From assembly GCA_900317765.1 (NCBI GenBank), contig ONID01000002.1:29769-93768 (forward strand): a DNA stretch of 64,000 nt, given 5' to 3'. Within the stretch, counting starts at the first letter, position 1. Every line of letters begins with the position of its first letter. Below the pieces are notes generated by a model, which did not search any database, was not told where the DNA came from, and was given only the letters and a program-made list of their open reading frames with translations. The position numbers and the translations under genes are program-made. Of this stretch, positions 8,164-17,102 are shown in pieces. The stretch comes from an uncultured Eubacteriales bacterium (lineage in GTDB: Bacteria > Bacillota > Clostridia > Oscillospirales > Acutalibacteraceae).

Positions 8164-9075
8164 ATGGTGGTTTTTCCGCAGGACAGCATGAAAAGCGATC
8201 TGGAACGCCTGTGGCGCACCTGTTTCGGAGATTCCGAGCAATACATACGTTATTTTTTTGAAAACAGATATGTTCCCGAAAACTGTCTTGCTTTCGTGGA
8301 CGATTCCATACGCCGTCCCGTTGCCATGCTGCATCTGCTCGATGTCAATATTGCGGAGGACGGAGGACTTGTCCCGTCGCAGTATATTTACGCCGCCTGT
8401 ACACGTCCCGATTACCGCAGGCAGGGCATCATGCGGGAACTGATACAAACGGCGCAGAAGCTCGGCGCTTACCGGAAGCTGAAGTATTCTGTCACCGTTC
8501 CGGCGGAGCCGCGGCTGTTCAGGTATTACGGAAGGTACGGATTTGAAAAATGCTACAAAAACCGTGTGGTCTATATGGATCGCTCCGATCTCATATTCTT
8601 GAGCAGGGACGCGGTGAAGATTCCGGACAGCGTGCGCGAAACCATGATGAAGCTCACCGAGGTCAGCGCTTTTCGAAGGGATATGCTGGTGGACCGTGAC
8701 GGCTTCGCTATCTGGGACAGCAACGCCCTTCGCTATGCCGTCAGCAGTCATGAGCACGAGGGAGGGCATGTGATTACCCTCTCGTACGGTGGGGACTTCG
8801 GCTACGCATTTTGCAGTGAGGAAGCCGGCACGGTGAGAATTACGGAATTTATCGTGAAGGATTATTTTGCGTCAACGCTGCTGTACAGGATCTTAAAAAG
8901 CTATCCGAAAGCGCAGAAATTCGTGTTCAGACTTCCTGTATACGATGCTTTCTTTGAAAAATACGGCGAAGTAGTGGATTATGCCATGATCTGCCGGAAC
9001 GACGGCAAAAGTCCAGTGTCGATTACCACGCTTGACGGCATAAGAACGCCGTATTTAGGGCTTGCGCTTGACTGA
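8164..9075 (+). CDS. GNAT family N-acetyltransferase
   Basis: 303 residues. The N-terminal half is a GNAT domain with the acetyl-CoA loop visible as RPDYRRQGIMREL near residue 82, followed by YGRYGFEK. The C-terminal half resembles the sterol-carrier-like portion of Eis-type acetyltransferases, but this assignment is weak. The acceptor substrate is unknown. It ends an apparent tmk-DUF2156-GNAT unit. A GAGGAG-like ribosome site (gcgaggag) lies about 10 nt upstream of the start. Confidence 0.8.
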   Translation: MVVFPQDSMKSDLERLWRTCFGDSEQYIRYFFENRYVPENCLAFVDDSIRRPVAMLHLLDVNIAEDGGLVPSQYIYAACTRPDYRRQGIMRELIQTAQKLGAYRKLKYSVTVPAEPRLFRYYGRYGFEKCYKNRVVYMDRSDLIFLSRDAVKIPDSVRETMMKLTEVSAFRRDMLVDRDGFAIWDSNALRYAVSSHEHEGGHVITLSYGGDFGYAFCSEEAGTVRITEFIVKDYFASTLLYRILKSYPKAQKFVFRLPVYDAFFEKYGEVVDYAMICRNDGKSPVSITTLDGIRTPYLGLALD

Positions 9076-9128
9076 GTGCTTTCAAGGACAGTTTTTAGTT
9101 GTGAATCGCAAAATTAAAATTTTGTTTA

Positions 9129-9156
9129 TTGCCAATTTCAATATTAATGCTATAAT
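9129..9156 (+). promoter_or_regulatory. Promoter of the DJ-1 / cyclo-ligase unit
   Basis: TTGCCA at 9129-9134, 16-bp spacer, TATAAT at 9151-9156, in an AT-rich gap. Confidence 0.6.
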
Positions 9157-9195
9157 ATAATATATTTAACATAAAGAAAAGGAATGACAAGTGTT

Positions 9196-9735
9196 ATGGT
9201 ATATGTTATGCTTGCAGACGGCTTTGAAGAAGTTGAAGCATTGGCTCCCGTGGATATGCTCCGGCGTGCCGGCGTCAATGTACTGACCGTGGGCGTCACG
9301 GGTGAAGCTGTGCGCGGTTCACACGGAATTGTCGTCGCCGCAGACATCACCGCGCAGGAGATGGATATGGCGGGCGCCGAGATGCTGGTACTTCCCGGCG
9401 GCATGCCCGGTACGCTGAATCTTGAAAAATCCGAGTACGTCCAGGCGGCGTTGGAATACTGCTACGAGAACGGCATTCATATTGCGGCGATCTGTGCGGC
9501 TCCCACGATTCTGGGACACAAGGGTTATCTCAGGGGCAGATACGCCATCTGCTTCCCGGGCTACGAGGGTGAACTGAACTGCCGGAAGGTCTCCGACAAG
9601 CCGGTGATTACCGACGACGGCATTACCACGGCAAAGAGCGCAGGCTACGCGGTCAATTTCGGCTGTGAGCTGGTCAATGTTCTGCTCGGACCGGAAAAGG
9701 CCACCGCCGTTTCGGATGCGGTATATCAGCCGTGA
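9196..9735 (+). CDS. DJ-1/PfpI family protein
   Basis: About 179 residues of the DJ-1/ThiJ/PfpI superfamily. The nucleophile-elbow cysteine is in AAICAAPTILG near residue 102, and LVLPGGMPGT precedes it. The closest familiar group is YajL/DJ-1, whose members are described as chaperones or deglycase-like enzymes; the exact activity is not resolved by sequence. An ATG at 9184 is in frame, but the AAGGA ribosome site overlaps it, favouring 9196. The stop codon overlaps the GTG start of the next gene by 4 nt, so the two are translationally coupled. Confidence 0.85.
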   Translation: MVYVMLADGFEEVEALAPVDMLRRAGVNVLTVGVTGEAVRGSHGIVVAADITAQEMDMAGAEMLVLPGGMPGTLNLEKSEYVQAALEYCYENGIHIAAICAAPTILGHKGYLRGRYAICFPGYEGELNCRKVSDKPVITDDGITTAKSAGYAVNFGCELVNVLLGPEKATAVSDAVYQP

Positions 9736-10361
9736 ATCACTATATGAAAGAAGATATACGGCGGGTCAAGACCGATCTGCGCCAAAGCATCAAGCAGATG
9801 CGCTCCGAGTTGGACCCGGAGATAAAACAGCAGATGGATGACAGCATCACGGATTCGTTTTTAAGAAGCACGTCATATACGCGAAGCGACGTCATTCTTA
9901 CCTATGTATCGACCGGCATCGAGGTCAGCACCGAACGGATTATTCTCACCTCATTGAGTGACGGCAAGCGTGTGGCCTGTCCCAGATGTATTGACGGCAG
10001 CCGGGAGATGGATTTTTATTATATCGATTCCCTTGACGAGCTGAAGCCGAGGACGTTCGGCGTTCGGGAACCGGAGGGGGATCCTGATAAGTTGTACGAC
10101 TGCACCGGACATCCGATCTGCATCGTGCCCGGGCTGTCGTTTGACCGATGGGGATACCGTTTAGGCTACGGCAAGGGATATTACGACAGGTTCCTGTCGC
10201 GTTACGGCGGCTGGACGGTTGGTCTGTGCTACAGCGCATGCGTGCAGTATAAGCTGCCGCACGGTCGGTTTGACAGACCGGTTGACCGCCTGATTACCGA
10301 AAATTATCTGCGTCTGTGCGATGAAATTCGTCCGGGCGACGGCGGAAAAAGACGCAAATGA
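9732..10361 (+). CDS. 5-formyltetrahydrofolate cyclo-ligase
   Basis: Converts 5-formyl-THF to 5,10-methenyl-THF with ATP. The family signature GYRLGYGKGYYDRFL lies near residue 140, and a basic N-terminus (RQSIKQMR) is typical. The 209-residue length is slightly longer than the usual 180-200. The GTG start overlaps the DJ-1 stop; an ATG four codons in is an alternative. The gene ends about 20 bp before mltG. Confidence 0.9.
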   Translation: MNHYMKEDIRRVKTDLRQSIKQMRSELDPEIKQQMDDSITDSFLRSTSYTRSDVILTYVSTGIEVSTERIILTSLSDGKRVACPRCIDGSREMDFYYIDSLDELKPRTFGVREPEGDPDKLYDCTGHPICIVPGLSFDRWGYRLGYGKGYYDRFLSRYGGWTVGLCYSACVQYKLPHGRFDRPVDRLITENYLRLCDEIRPGDGGKRRK

Positions 10362-10380
10362 TACCAGGGAGGTAACAAGA

Positions 10381-12003
10381 ATGAGTGACAATTACAGAGG
10401 AATTGACAACGACGGGACATACAAGAGCCGACATGCGGGAGGACGTGCCGAGAGAAGCACGTCGCAGAGTTACGGCGGAAACAGCGGACAGAGCAGACCG
10501 CGCAGCAGTTCGCAGAGTTCTCGTCCGACCGGCGGACAAAGCAGAAAACCGATGTCCGGAAGCACCCAGAGAAGCGCACACTCATCTGCTGTTGGAAAAT
10601 ACACAGGAGAAAGCACGCAGACAGAAACCGCGCAGCCGGAAGTCCGTTCGGGAAATTTCCATGTAAGCATTTCGGAGGACGACTATTTTGACGCCGAAGC
10701 TGCCAAAAAGGAAATGAGCGCGGCAAGGAGAGCGGCTCTTCAGCCCCAGCGCAGCAAGGTCGGTTCACCTGCCAATCGCAAACGCAGACCGATGGAAAAC
10801 CGCAATCCCGCGACAGCCAAGCGGGTTGTCACGGGCAGCATGGGCGATACCTATCAGATTGAAGACGACAGCGTGATGGCTCCCAAGCAGATTCGCAGCA
10901 AGCAGAAGTCAATTCGCAAGCGCAACCGCGGCTGTATGATCGCACTTGTCTATTCCGCGGCGGTGCTTTCGATTTCCATTCTGTTATCCTATTACCTGAT
11001 CGTGGGCGTCAACGACATGTTCGCTCTTGTAAAGGATGAGACGGACATTGTGGTGGATGTTCCCAAGGATGCCGATCTCAACGAAGTCACCCGCATTCTG
11101 GATGACAATGACGTGGTTGAGTATCCCTTCTTCTTCAAGACCTACGCAAGGTTCTCCAAAAAGGCGACGGGTTTCAAGGCGGGAACCTTCACCATTAATT
11201 CCAAATCCGACTACAACCAGATACTTCAGAAGCTCAGACGTCCGGCAGGCGCCGACAAGAGTACCATCACCGTCACCATTCCCGAAGGTCTCAACGTGCA
11301 GCAGATTGCCGCACTGATGGAGGACAACAGCGTCTGCGACGCCGAGAATTTCCTGAAATCGGCGCAGGAAGTGAAATTCACACAGAAGTTCATGTCCAAT
11401 GTCAATACCAAGAACAAGAAACGCACCTACAAGGTGGAAGGCTTCCTCTTCCCGGATACGTATAACTTCTACCTGAACGAGGGTTCCGTCAACGCCATCA
11501 ACCGCCTGCTCAATGAATACGAAAGGCACTGGACTTCCGAATACGAAGCACAGGCGAAAAAGATCGGAATGAGCATGGACGAGGTCATCACGCTTGCCTC
11601 TATTGTAGAACGTGAGGCCAGCAAATCTGATCAGAGAATGATTATCGCATCCGTATTCTACAACCGACTTCACAACAGCAGGGGAACAGGCGGAAAGCTC
11701 CAGTCGGATGCTACCCGCTGGTATCCCTACGCCACCAAGAAGGAACTGCTTGCTTCGGATAAGCTCACGCAGGAGGAAAAGGACGACTGGATCAGCAACA
11801 ACAAGGGCGTTTGCGATACCTACCGTCTGAAAGGTCTTCCGCCGAGTCCGATCTGCAACCCGAGTATTGACTCCATCGAATCGGTTCTCTATCACGACAA
11901 GACCAATTACTATTACTTCTGCTCCGACGCAAAGGGCAATTTCTACGCAGCAGCCACTCTCGCAGAGCACAACAGAAACCTCAAAAAGGCAGGACTTGCA
12001 TAA
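10381..12003 (+). CDS. mltG: Endolytic murein transglycosylase MltG
   Basis: Cleaves nascent peptidoglycan strands at the membrane and is thought to terminate glycan polymerisation. This protein has an unusually long, polar Ser/Gln/Arg-rich cytoplasmic N-terminus (residues 1 to about 170), one membrane segment (about 185-208, GCMIALVYSAAVLSISILL), a LysM-like region, and the YceG catalytic domain with the family glutamate in ASIVEREAS at residue 410. The ATG at 10381 follows GGGAGGT at the right distance; an in-frame ATG at 10321 lies inside the upstream gene and lacks a ribosome site. A strong terminator follows. Confidence 0.92.
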   Translation: MSDNYRGIDNDGTYKSRHAGGRAERSTSQSYGGNSGQSRPRSSSQSSRPTGGQSRKPMSGSTQRSAHSSAVGKYTGESTQTETAQPEVRSGNFHVSISEDDYFDAEAAKKEMSAARRAALQPQRSKVGSPANRKRRPMENRNPATAKRVVTGSMGDTYQIEDDSVMAPKQIRSKQKSIRKRNRGCMIALVYSAAVLSISILLSYYLIVGVNDMFALVKDETDIVVDVPKDADLNEVTRILDDNDVVEYPFFFKTYARFSKKATGFKAGTFTINSKSDYNQILQKLRRPAGADKSTITVTIPEGLNVQQIAALMEDNSVCDAENFLKSAQEVKFTQKFMSNVNTKNKKRTYKVEGFLFPDTYNFYLNEGSVNAINRLLNEYERHWTSEYEAQAKKIGMSMDEVITLASIVEREASKSDQRMIIASVFYNRLHNSRGTGGKLQSDATRWYPYATKKELLASDKLTQEEKDDWISNNKGVCDTYRLKGLPPSPICNPSIDSIESVLYHDKTNYYYFCSDAKGNFYAAATLAEHNRNLKKAGLA

Positions 12004-12039
12004 ATCTGCCTTTGAATAAAAGTCATCGGAACACAACAG

Positions 12040-12082
12040 GCAGCGCATGGGCTTTATGGCAGGCTCATGCGCTGCTTTTTTT
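12040..12082 (+). terminator. Rho-independent terminator after mltG
   Basis: GC-rich stem 12040-12052 with 12063-12075 (one mismatch) followed by seven T. Confidence 0.85.
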
Positions 12083-12103
12083 CGGAATTTTTGCATCTTG
12101 TAC

Positions 12104-12132
12104 TTGCAATACGACAGATCGTTTGATATAAT
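12104..12132 (+). promoter_or_regulatory. Promoter of the oxidoreductase-amylase gene
   Basis: TTGCAA at 12104-12109, 17-bp spacer, TATAAT at 12127-12132. Confidence 0.6.
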
Positions 12133-12218
12133 AGTTACCGCGTCACATAAAAACTGCTTTATGGGGTGTTCTTGTGATGTGTTTTTTATGTCTATGATAA
12201 ATCAAGGTGGTTGTAAAG

Positions 12219-14702
12219 ATGATGTGTTTGAGGAACACAAAGAACGGAAAAAATGACAGGAAATATCGCTGGGGAATTGTCGGCACCGGCAGAATGGCTC
12301 ACACCTTCGCGCGTGCGCTGGCGTTGTCTGAAAATGCTGAGATCACTGCGGTCTGTTCCCGTACGCTGAAAAACGCGCAGAAATTTGCTAAGGAAGTAAA
12401 AGCAGCGGAGGCTTATGACAACGTGATGGAGCTTGCGTCGGATGAAAATGTGGATATTGTCTATATCTGTACACCTCATACAGACCACGCAGACAGTTCT
12501 ATGGCTGCGATTTCCTGCGGAAAGGCAGTGCTTTGCGAAAAGCCGATGGCACTCAATGCCCGTCAGGCAAAGGCTGTTATTGACGCGGCGAAGGAAAAGA
12601 ATGTATTCTTTATGGAGGCCATGTGGACGCGTTTCATTCCCGCCGTGGTCAAGGCCAAGGAGTGGATTGACGAAGGGCTCATAGGAGATGTCAAAGAGGT
12701 CAACGCCACATTTTTCGGCAAGACAAAATACGACACGAAGGATCGCGTGATTTCTTTTGATCTGGGCGGAGGAGCATTGCTCGACATCGGCGTTTACAAT
12801 ATTTTCCTTGCCCAATGGCTTTTGGGCGGAAGACCGGGCGACATCCGATCGATCGTCAATCATTGCGAAAACGGCATTGACTGGCAGTCATCTGCCATTA
12901 TGAAATTCTACAACGGAGGCACCGCTTCTGTTTCATGCGGATTTGAATACAACTCCATTCACGCCGAGATCACAGGAACCAAGGGTGTGATAATGATTCC
13001 CGATTTTGTCTGGGCAAACTCGGCATATGCTGTCAGGGATAAAAAGATCATCCGTGAATACAGCGACTCCGACAGCAACGAAAAGAAATACTGCTGCGAA
13101 ATAGCGCATGTCACCCAATGCCTTGAAAAGGGACTTACCGAGTCTCCCATGTATCCTACATGGATGTCCTTTGACATTCTCGATACCTGTGACAGACTGC
13201 GTGCCGACTGGCACCAGGTTTATCCCGATGACAACCATATTCCCACTGTTCCGGAAAGGAAGGAAAAGCCTATGCCAACTTCAACAGAAAATACGACGGA
13301 TGTGCAGACACAGGACACTCAGCAAAACAAGCCCGTGCTGCCGGAGATTCCAAAGGCGGCAGCCCTGAGCAAAGCTCCCGACTGGTACCGTGACGCGGCT
13401 TTTTATCATATTTATCCCCTCGGATTCTGCGGGGAAAACCGTTATAACGACTTTACAGCACAGCCGACCGACAAAATCAGAAAGATGATCCCCTTTGTCA
13501 GGCATCTCAGAAGAATGGGCGCCAACGCCGTTTATTTCGGACCGGTGTTTGAATCCACCAAGCACGGATACGACACTGCCGATTACCGTGTGATTGACCG
13601 CCGTCTCGGTACCAACAAGGATTTTGCCGACGTTTGCGCCGAGCTGCACAAAAACGGCATCAAGGTAGTGCTCGACGGCGTCTTCAACCATGTCGGCAGG
13701 GATTTCTGGGCGTTCAGGGACGTAAAGCAGCACAAATGGAACTCGGCGTTCAAGGACTGGTTCAATATTCATTTTGACGGCAACTCCAACTACAACGACG
13801 GCTTCTGGTACGAGGGCTGGGAAGGCTATTACGACTTGGTGAAGCTCAACCTTCGCAACCCCGATGTTAAGCAGCATATCTTCAGCTGCATTGAAGGCTG
13901 GGTCAATGAATTCGGCATTGACGGACTGCGACTGGATGTGGCTTACTGTCTCGACCGCGACTTCCTGCGGGAACTGCATCAATTCTGCAAGGGCAAGTGG
14001 AATGACTTCTTCCTCCTCGGCGAATGTCTGCACGGGGATTACAACACCTGGTGCAACGACGCAATGCTCGATTCCGTCACGAATTACGAGTGCTACAAGG
14101 GTCTTTATTCTTCTTTCAATTGCTCCAATATGCACGAGATCGGGTATTCCCTCAACCGCCAGTTTGCCGATGAGCAGTGGACGATATACAAGGGCAAGAA
14201 TCTCTATTGTTTTGCCGACAACCACGACGTTACGCGCATTGCCTCCATTCTCACTGACAAGAGCAATCTGCCGCTTGTCTATTCGCTGCTCTTTGCCATG
14301 CCCGGCATCCCCTCGGTCTACTACGGCAGTGAATTCGGCACGGAGGCGCAGAAGAGCCAGGGTGACGACGCGCTGCGTCCCGAGTTTTCCGAGGAGCTTG
14401 CCGAAAGCGGATGGAATGCGCTTTCTGAGCATGTCAGCCGCTTGTATTCAGTGAGAGAGTCATCGCCTGCACTTTGCAGGGGAGGATATAAACAGCTCCA
14501 TATCAATTCAAAGCAGCTTGTATTTCTCAGGCAGTTTAACGGCGAACGGGTTATTTTCGCCCTGAATATGGATGAAGCACCCTACACAGCGCATTTCGAT
14601 GCTGGCGCGGGCAGCGGCATTGATCTCCTTTCGGGTCAGAATGTCAGCTTCGGCGGCGGTCTGAATATTCCCGGCAAGACCGCATATATTATCAGACTGT
14701 AA
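12219..14702 (+). CDS. Gfo/Idh/MocA oxidoreductase fused to GH13 alpha-amylase
   Basis: 827 residues in one uninterrupted frame. Residues about 15-345 are a complete Gfo/Idh/MocA dehydrogenase (Rossmann GIVGTGRMA, then CEKPMALN near residue 108). A linker rich in Thr, Gln and Pro spans about 346-385. The rest is a GH13 domain with region I DGVFNHVG, nucleophile Asp573 in GLRLDVA, acid Glu602 in LLGECL, and Asp670 in NHD. The mix suggests processing of an alpha-glucan or of its oxidised derivative, but that is inference. An internal ATG at 13272 lies 8 nt after AAGGAAGG, so a free GH13 polypeptide may also be made. The start at 12219 follows AAGGTGG; a GTG at 12207 is less likely. Confidence 0.87.
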   Translation: MMCLRNTKNGKNDRKYRWGIVGTGRMAHTFARALALSENAEITAVCSRTLKNAQKFAKEVKAAEAYDNVMELASDENVDIVYICTPHTDHADSSMAAISCGKAVLCEKPMALNARQAKAVIDAAKEKNVFFMEAMWTRFIPAVVKAKEWIDEGLIGDVKEVNATFFGKTKYDTKDRVISFDLGGGALLDIGVYNIFLAQWLLGGRPGDIRSIVNHCENGIDWQSSAIMKFYNGGTASVSCGFEYNSIHAEITGTKGVIMIPDFVWANSAYAVRDKKIIREYSDSDSNEKKYCCEIAHVTQCLEKGLTESPMYPTWMSFDILDTCDRLRADWHQVYPDDNHIPTVPERKEKPMPTSTENTTDVQTQDTQQNKPVLPEIPKAAALSKAPDWYRDAAFYHIYPLGFCGENRYNDFTAQPTDKIRKMIPFVRHLRRMGANAVYFGPVFESTKHGYDTADYRVIDRRLGTNKDFADVCAELHKNGIKVVLDGVFNHVGRDFWAFRDVKQHKWNSAFKDWFNIHFDGNSNYNDGFWYEGWEGYYDLVKLNLRNPDVKQHIFSCIEGWVNEFGIDGLRLDVAYCLDRDFLRELHQFCKGKWNDFFLLGECLHGDYNTWCNDAMLDSVTNYECYKGLYSSFNCSNMHEIGYSLNRQFADEQWTIYKGKNLYCFADNHDVTRIASILTDKSNLPLVYSLLFAMPGIPSVYYGSEFGTEAQKSQGDDALRPEFSEELAESGWNALSEHVSRLYSVRESSPALCRGGYKQLHINSKQLVFLRQFNGERVIFALNMDEAPYTAHFDAGAGSGIDLLSGQNVSFGGGLNIPGKTAYIIRL

Positions 14703-14730
14703 TTCTATATTTTCTATTCCAATAAACAGA

Positions 14731-14772
14731 ATCGACCGTCCGATTGTTTTTGCAGTCGGACGGTCGATTTTT
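14731..14772. terminator. Bidirectional terminator between convergent genes
   Basis: A stem of about 14 bp (14731-14744 with 14754-14767, one mismatch) has a T tract on the + side and A residues on the other. It separates the amylase fusion from the convergent flavodiiron gene. Confidence 0.85.
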
Positions 14773-14823
14773 ATACAAAAAAAGCGAGGAAATCCCGTTT
14801 CGGAGAAATCCTCGCAGAAGAAA

Positions 14824-15984
14824 TTATTTAAGCAGTTCGTCAGCGAGCTTGATCATTGTGTCGGGTGTCTCGCCTTTGAGGGATGATTTGATGGAAACGA
14901 CGGTGTCGAGCACCTTGATATTTTTCATGGCTTCCAGCTGGGTCTTCATCAGTCTGGCTGCTGCCGCCGCCCATGAACCGTTTTCCATCAGACCGACGGT
15001 ACGTCTCTGGTAGTCCTTCGCTTTGAGCTGGTTAAGGAATCTCTCCATCGGCGGGAAAAGTCCCATGTTGTATGTCGAGCAGGCGAGCACCATTCTGTCG
15101 TAGCGGAACGCGTCCTCTACGGCTTCGGCTATATCGTCGCGCGAGAGGTCTGTAATGGCAACCTTGGGAGCGCCCTTGCTCTCCAGCAGCGCCTTGAGCT
15201 GCATGGCTGCCGCCGCGGTATTGCCGTGAATGGAGGCGTAGGCGATAAAGATACCCTTGTCCTCAGGCTCAAAGCTGCTCCAGACGCGGTACTTGTCGAT
15301 GTAGTAAGCGAGGTTTTCCGAAAGAATGGGACCGTGCAGCGGGCAGATCACCTGAATGTCCATTGTGTCGATCTTTTTGAGAACAGCCTGCACCTGTGCG
15401 CCGTATTTGCCGACAATATTGAAGTAATAGCGGCGGGCTTCACATGCCCAATCTTCGTCGGTGTCAAGAGTGCCGAACTTGCCGAATGCATCGGCTGTGA
15501 AGAACACCTTGTCCTTGCTGTCATAAGTCATCATGACTTCGGGCCAGTGAACCATGGGAGCCATCGTAAATGTCAGCGTGCGGGAACCGAGATCAAGCGT
15601 GTCGCCTTCCTTGACGACGATTTTTCTATCGGAGATGTCGTAGGAATAAAACTGGTCGTAGAAAGCGAAGGTCTTGACGTTGCCAACGATCTTCATTTCG
15701 GGGAACATCTCGGCCAATGTCTGAATGTTGCCTGTGTGGTCAGGCTCCATGTGGGAGATGACAAGGTAATCCGCTTTTCTGTCTCCGAGTGCTTCCTTCA
15801 CATTGGCAATCCAGGCATCGGAAGTGCGTTTGTCCACTGTATCCATGATGCAGACCTTTTCATCCAAAATGGCGTATGAATTATACGCCATGCCGTTGGG
15901 GACATCAAACTGGCTCTCAAAAAGGTCAAGGTCCGCGTCGTCGCAGCCTATGTAAACAACAGAATCAGTGATTTTCTTAGTCAT
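14824..15984 (-). CDS. Flavodiiron protein (FprA-type oxygen/NO reductase)
   Basis: 386 residues. The N-terminal metallo-beta-lactamase-like domain carries the diiron ligands His78, Glu80, Asp82 and His83 (HMEPDH), and a flavodoxin domain occupies about 255-386 (FIAYASIHGNTAAAA binds the FMN phosphate). Class A proteins reduce O2 to water or NO to N2O in anaerobes, taking electrons from rubredoxin-type partners. Such a partner, a flavin-reductase/rubredoxin fusion, lies 3.8 kb away at 19821. The start at 15984 follows AAGGAATG; a longer in-frame extension upstream has no family resemblance. Confidence 0.93.
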   Translation of the reverse strand: MTKKITDSVVYIGCDDADLDLFESQFDVPNGMAYNSYAILDEKVCIMDTVDKRTSDAWIANVKEALGDRKADYLVISHMEPDHTGNIQTLAEMFPEMKIVGNVKTFAFYDQFYSYDISDRKIVVKEGDTLDLGSRTLTFTMAPMVHWPEVMMTYDSKDKVFFTADAFGKFGTLDTDEDWACEARRYYFNIVGKYGAQVQAVLKKIDTMDIQVICPLHGPILSENLAYYIDKYRVWSSFEPEDKGIFIAYASIHGNTAAAAMQLKALLESKGAPKVAITDLSRDDIAEAVEDAFRYDRMVLACSTYNMGLFPPMERFLNQLKAKDYQRRTVGLMENGSWAAAAARLMKTQLEAMKNIKVLDTVVSIKSSLKGETPDTMIKLADELLK

Positions 15985-16086
15985 AAATATCATTCCTTGC
16001 AATTGAATTTGACGGAACACCGTCACAACCATTATTATACCAGTCGGGTAGGAAAAAGTCAATGTATCGGTCAAATAAATTGACCG

Positions 16087-17073
16087 TCAAGCTTTTGTAC
16101 CGGCAGCATAACGATTCCTTGCGGTATCGGCAAACAGCAGAATTCCGGAAATCCAAATGACAAAAAGAGATGCAGCCATGCGGGTGTAAATCTGCGCAAG
16201 GTAAGTTGCGCTGAGTGTAAACTCACAAACCACGGCGAGAGCAAGGGCTGCTGCACAGATCGCCCACAGTGATAACCGACAGGCAGATAAACCGCAGACG
16301 CGGGCGTTGTCGATACTGATGATTACAAAAGCCGCCACAGCCATCAGTATACTGATAATCTGGTCGATTCTCACAAAACCTAATGTCACCATGAAAAGCG
16401 AGTCGCTTCTCATACTCTCTAAAAATGCCTGAGACAGTCCGAACGTCAGCATAAAGCAGAGTGTGACGCAGCCTTCGCGCAAACCTGCATTTTTTCGGAT
16501 GTATTTCCGGAAAAAGAGGTATAAAACCATTCCCGTGATCATAAGGGCAAAGATGCCTTCAAAATAACCGACCCACAGCACATTGGCCTGTTCCGTTTCA
16601 GACCAGCGCACAAACGGCGCAGAGCAGTCCGTCTTAATCTCAAAGCCGGTTTCCTCGCCCCCTGTCACTCCTGCGAAACGCCCTGCCGCAATGGCTGCCG
16701 ACAGGGCGGGAACGGCGGCGTCCATCAATTTTAGGAAGCTTAGTCTTTTGCGTGCCGAGAAGAGGAGCAGCATGACGGCAATTCCGGACAATCCTCCGAA
16801 AAGCGAAAAACCGCCTTCGCTCAGATGCAGGTAATCGCTTGCTCTCCCGGAAAATGACGCCTGCCGGAACCAGCAATAGCTCACCCTTGCCGCAATAAAA
16901 CCGACGGGAAGCGACAAGAGCAGGGCGTCGAGTGCTTGGGAAAGCCTTTCTCCCTGCAGCCTGCGCAGTATACAAAATAATACTGCCGCCGTCAATATCG
17001 CACATCCGGCAAACAATCCGAACCAGTATATTCTCATAAATCCGAGATCCAAAAACAGTAAATGTTCATTCAT
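16087..17073 (-). CDS. Lgt-like integral membrane protein, divergent
   Basis: 328 residues with about seven hydrophobic segments, resembling prolipoprotein diacylglyceryl transferase in overall layout. The usual HGG motif reads SEGGFSLFGG, and the Arg-Asn signature reads GRFAGVTGGEETG, keeping the Arg but losing the Asn. A C-terminal ESMRSDSLF...RIDQIIS stretch matches the family. With key residues changed it may not transfer diacylglycerol to prolipoproteins, and it may be a paralogue with another lipid substrate. It follows the phosphodiester glycosidase gene by 29 bp, with GGAGGAA before its ATG. Confidence 0.7.
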   Translation of the reverse strand: MNEHLLFLDLGFMRIYWFGLFAGCAILTAAVLFCILRRLQGERLSQALDALLLSLPVGFIAARVSYCWFRQASFSGRASDYLHLSEGGFSLFGGLSGIAVMLLLFSARKRLSFLKLMDAAVPALSAAIAAGRFAGVTGGEETGFEIKTDCSAPFVRWSETEQANVLWVGYFEGIFALMITGMVLYLFFRKYIRKNAGLREGCVTLCFMLTFGLSQAFLESMRSDSLFMVTLGFVRIDQIISILMAVAAFVIISIDNARVCGLSACRLSLWAICAAALALAVVCEFTLSATYLAQIYTRMAASLFVIWISGILLFADTARNRYAAGTKA

Positions 17074-17102
17074 ACAAATTCCTCCGCAATACAGCCGCCA
17101 CT

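Noticed and set aside
13240..13285. Frameshift or missed stop between the Gfo/Idh and GH13 domains
   Set aside because: The frame is continuous with a sensible linker, so from this sequence it must be called a fusion; the internal start is reported separately.
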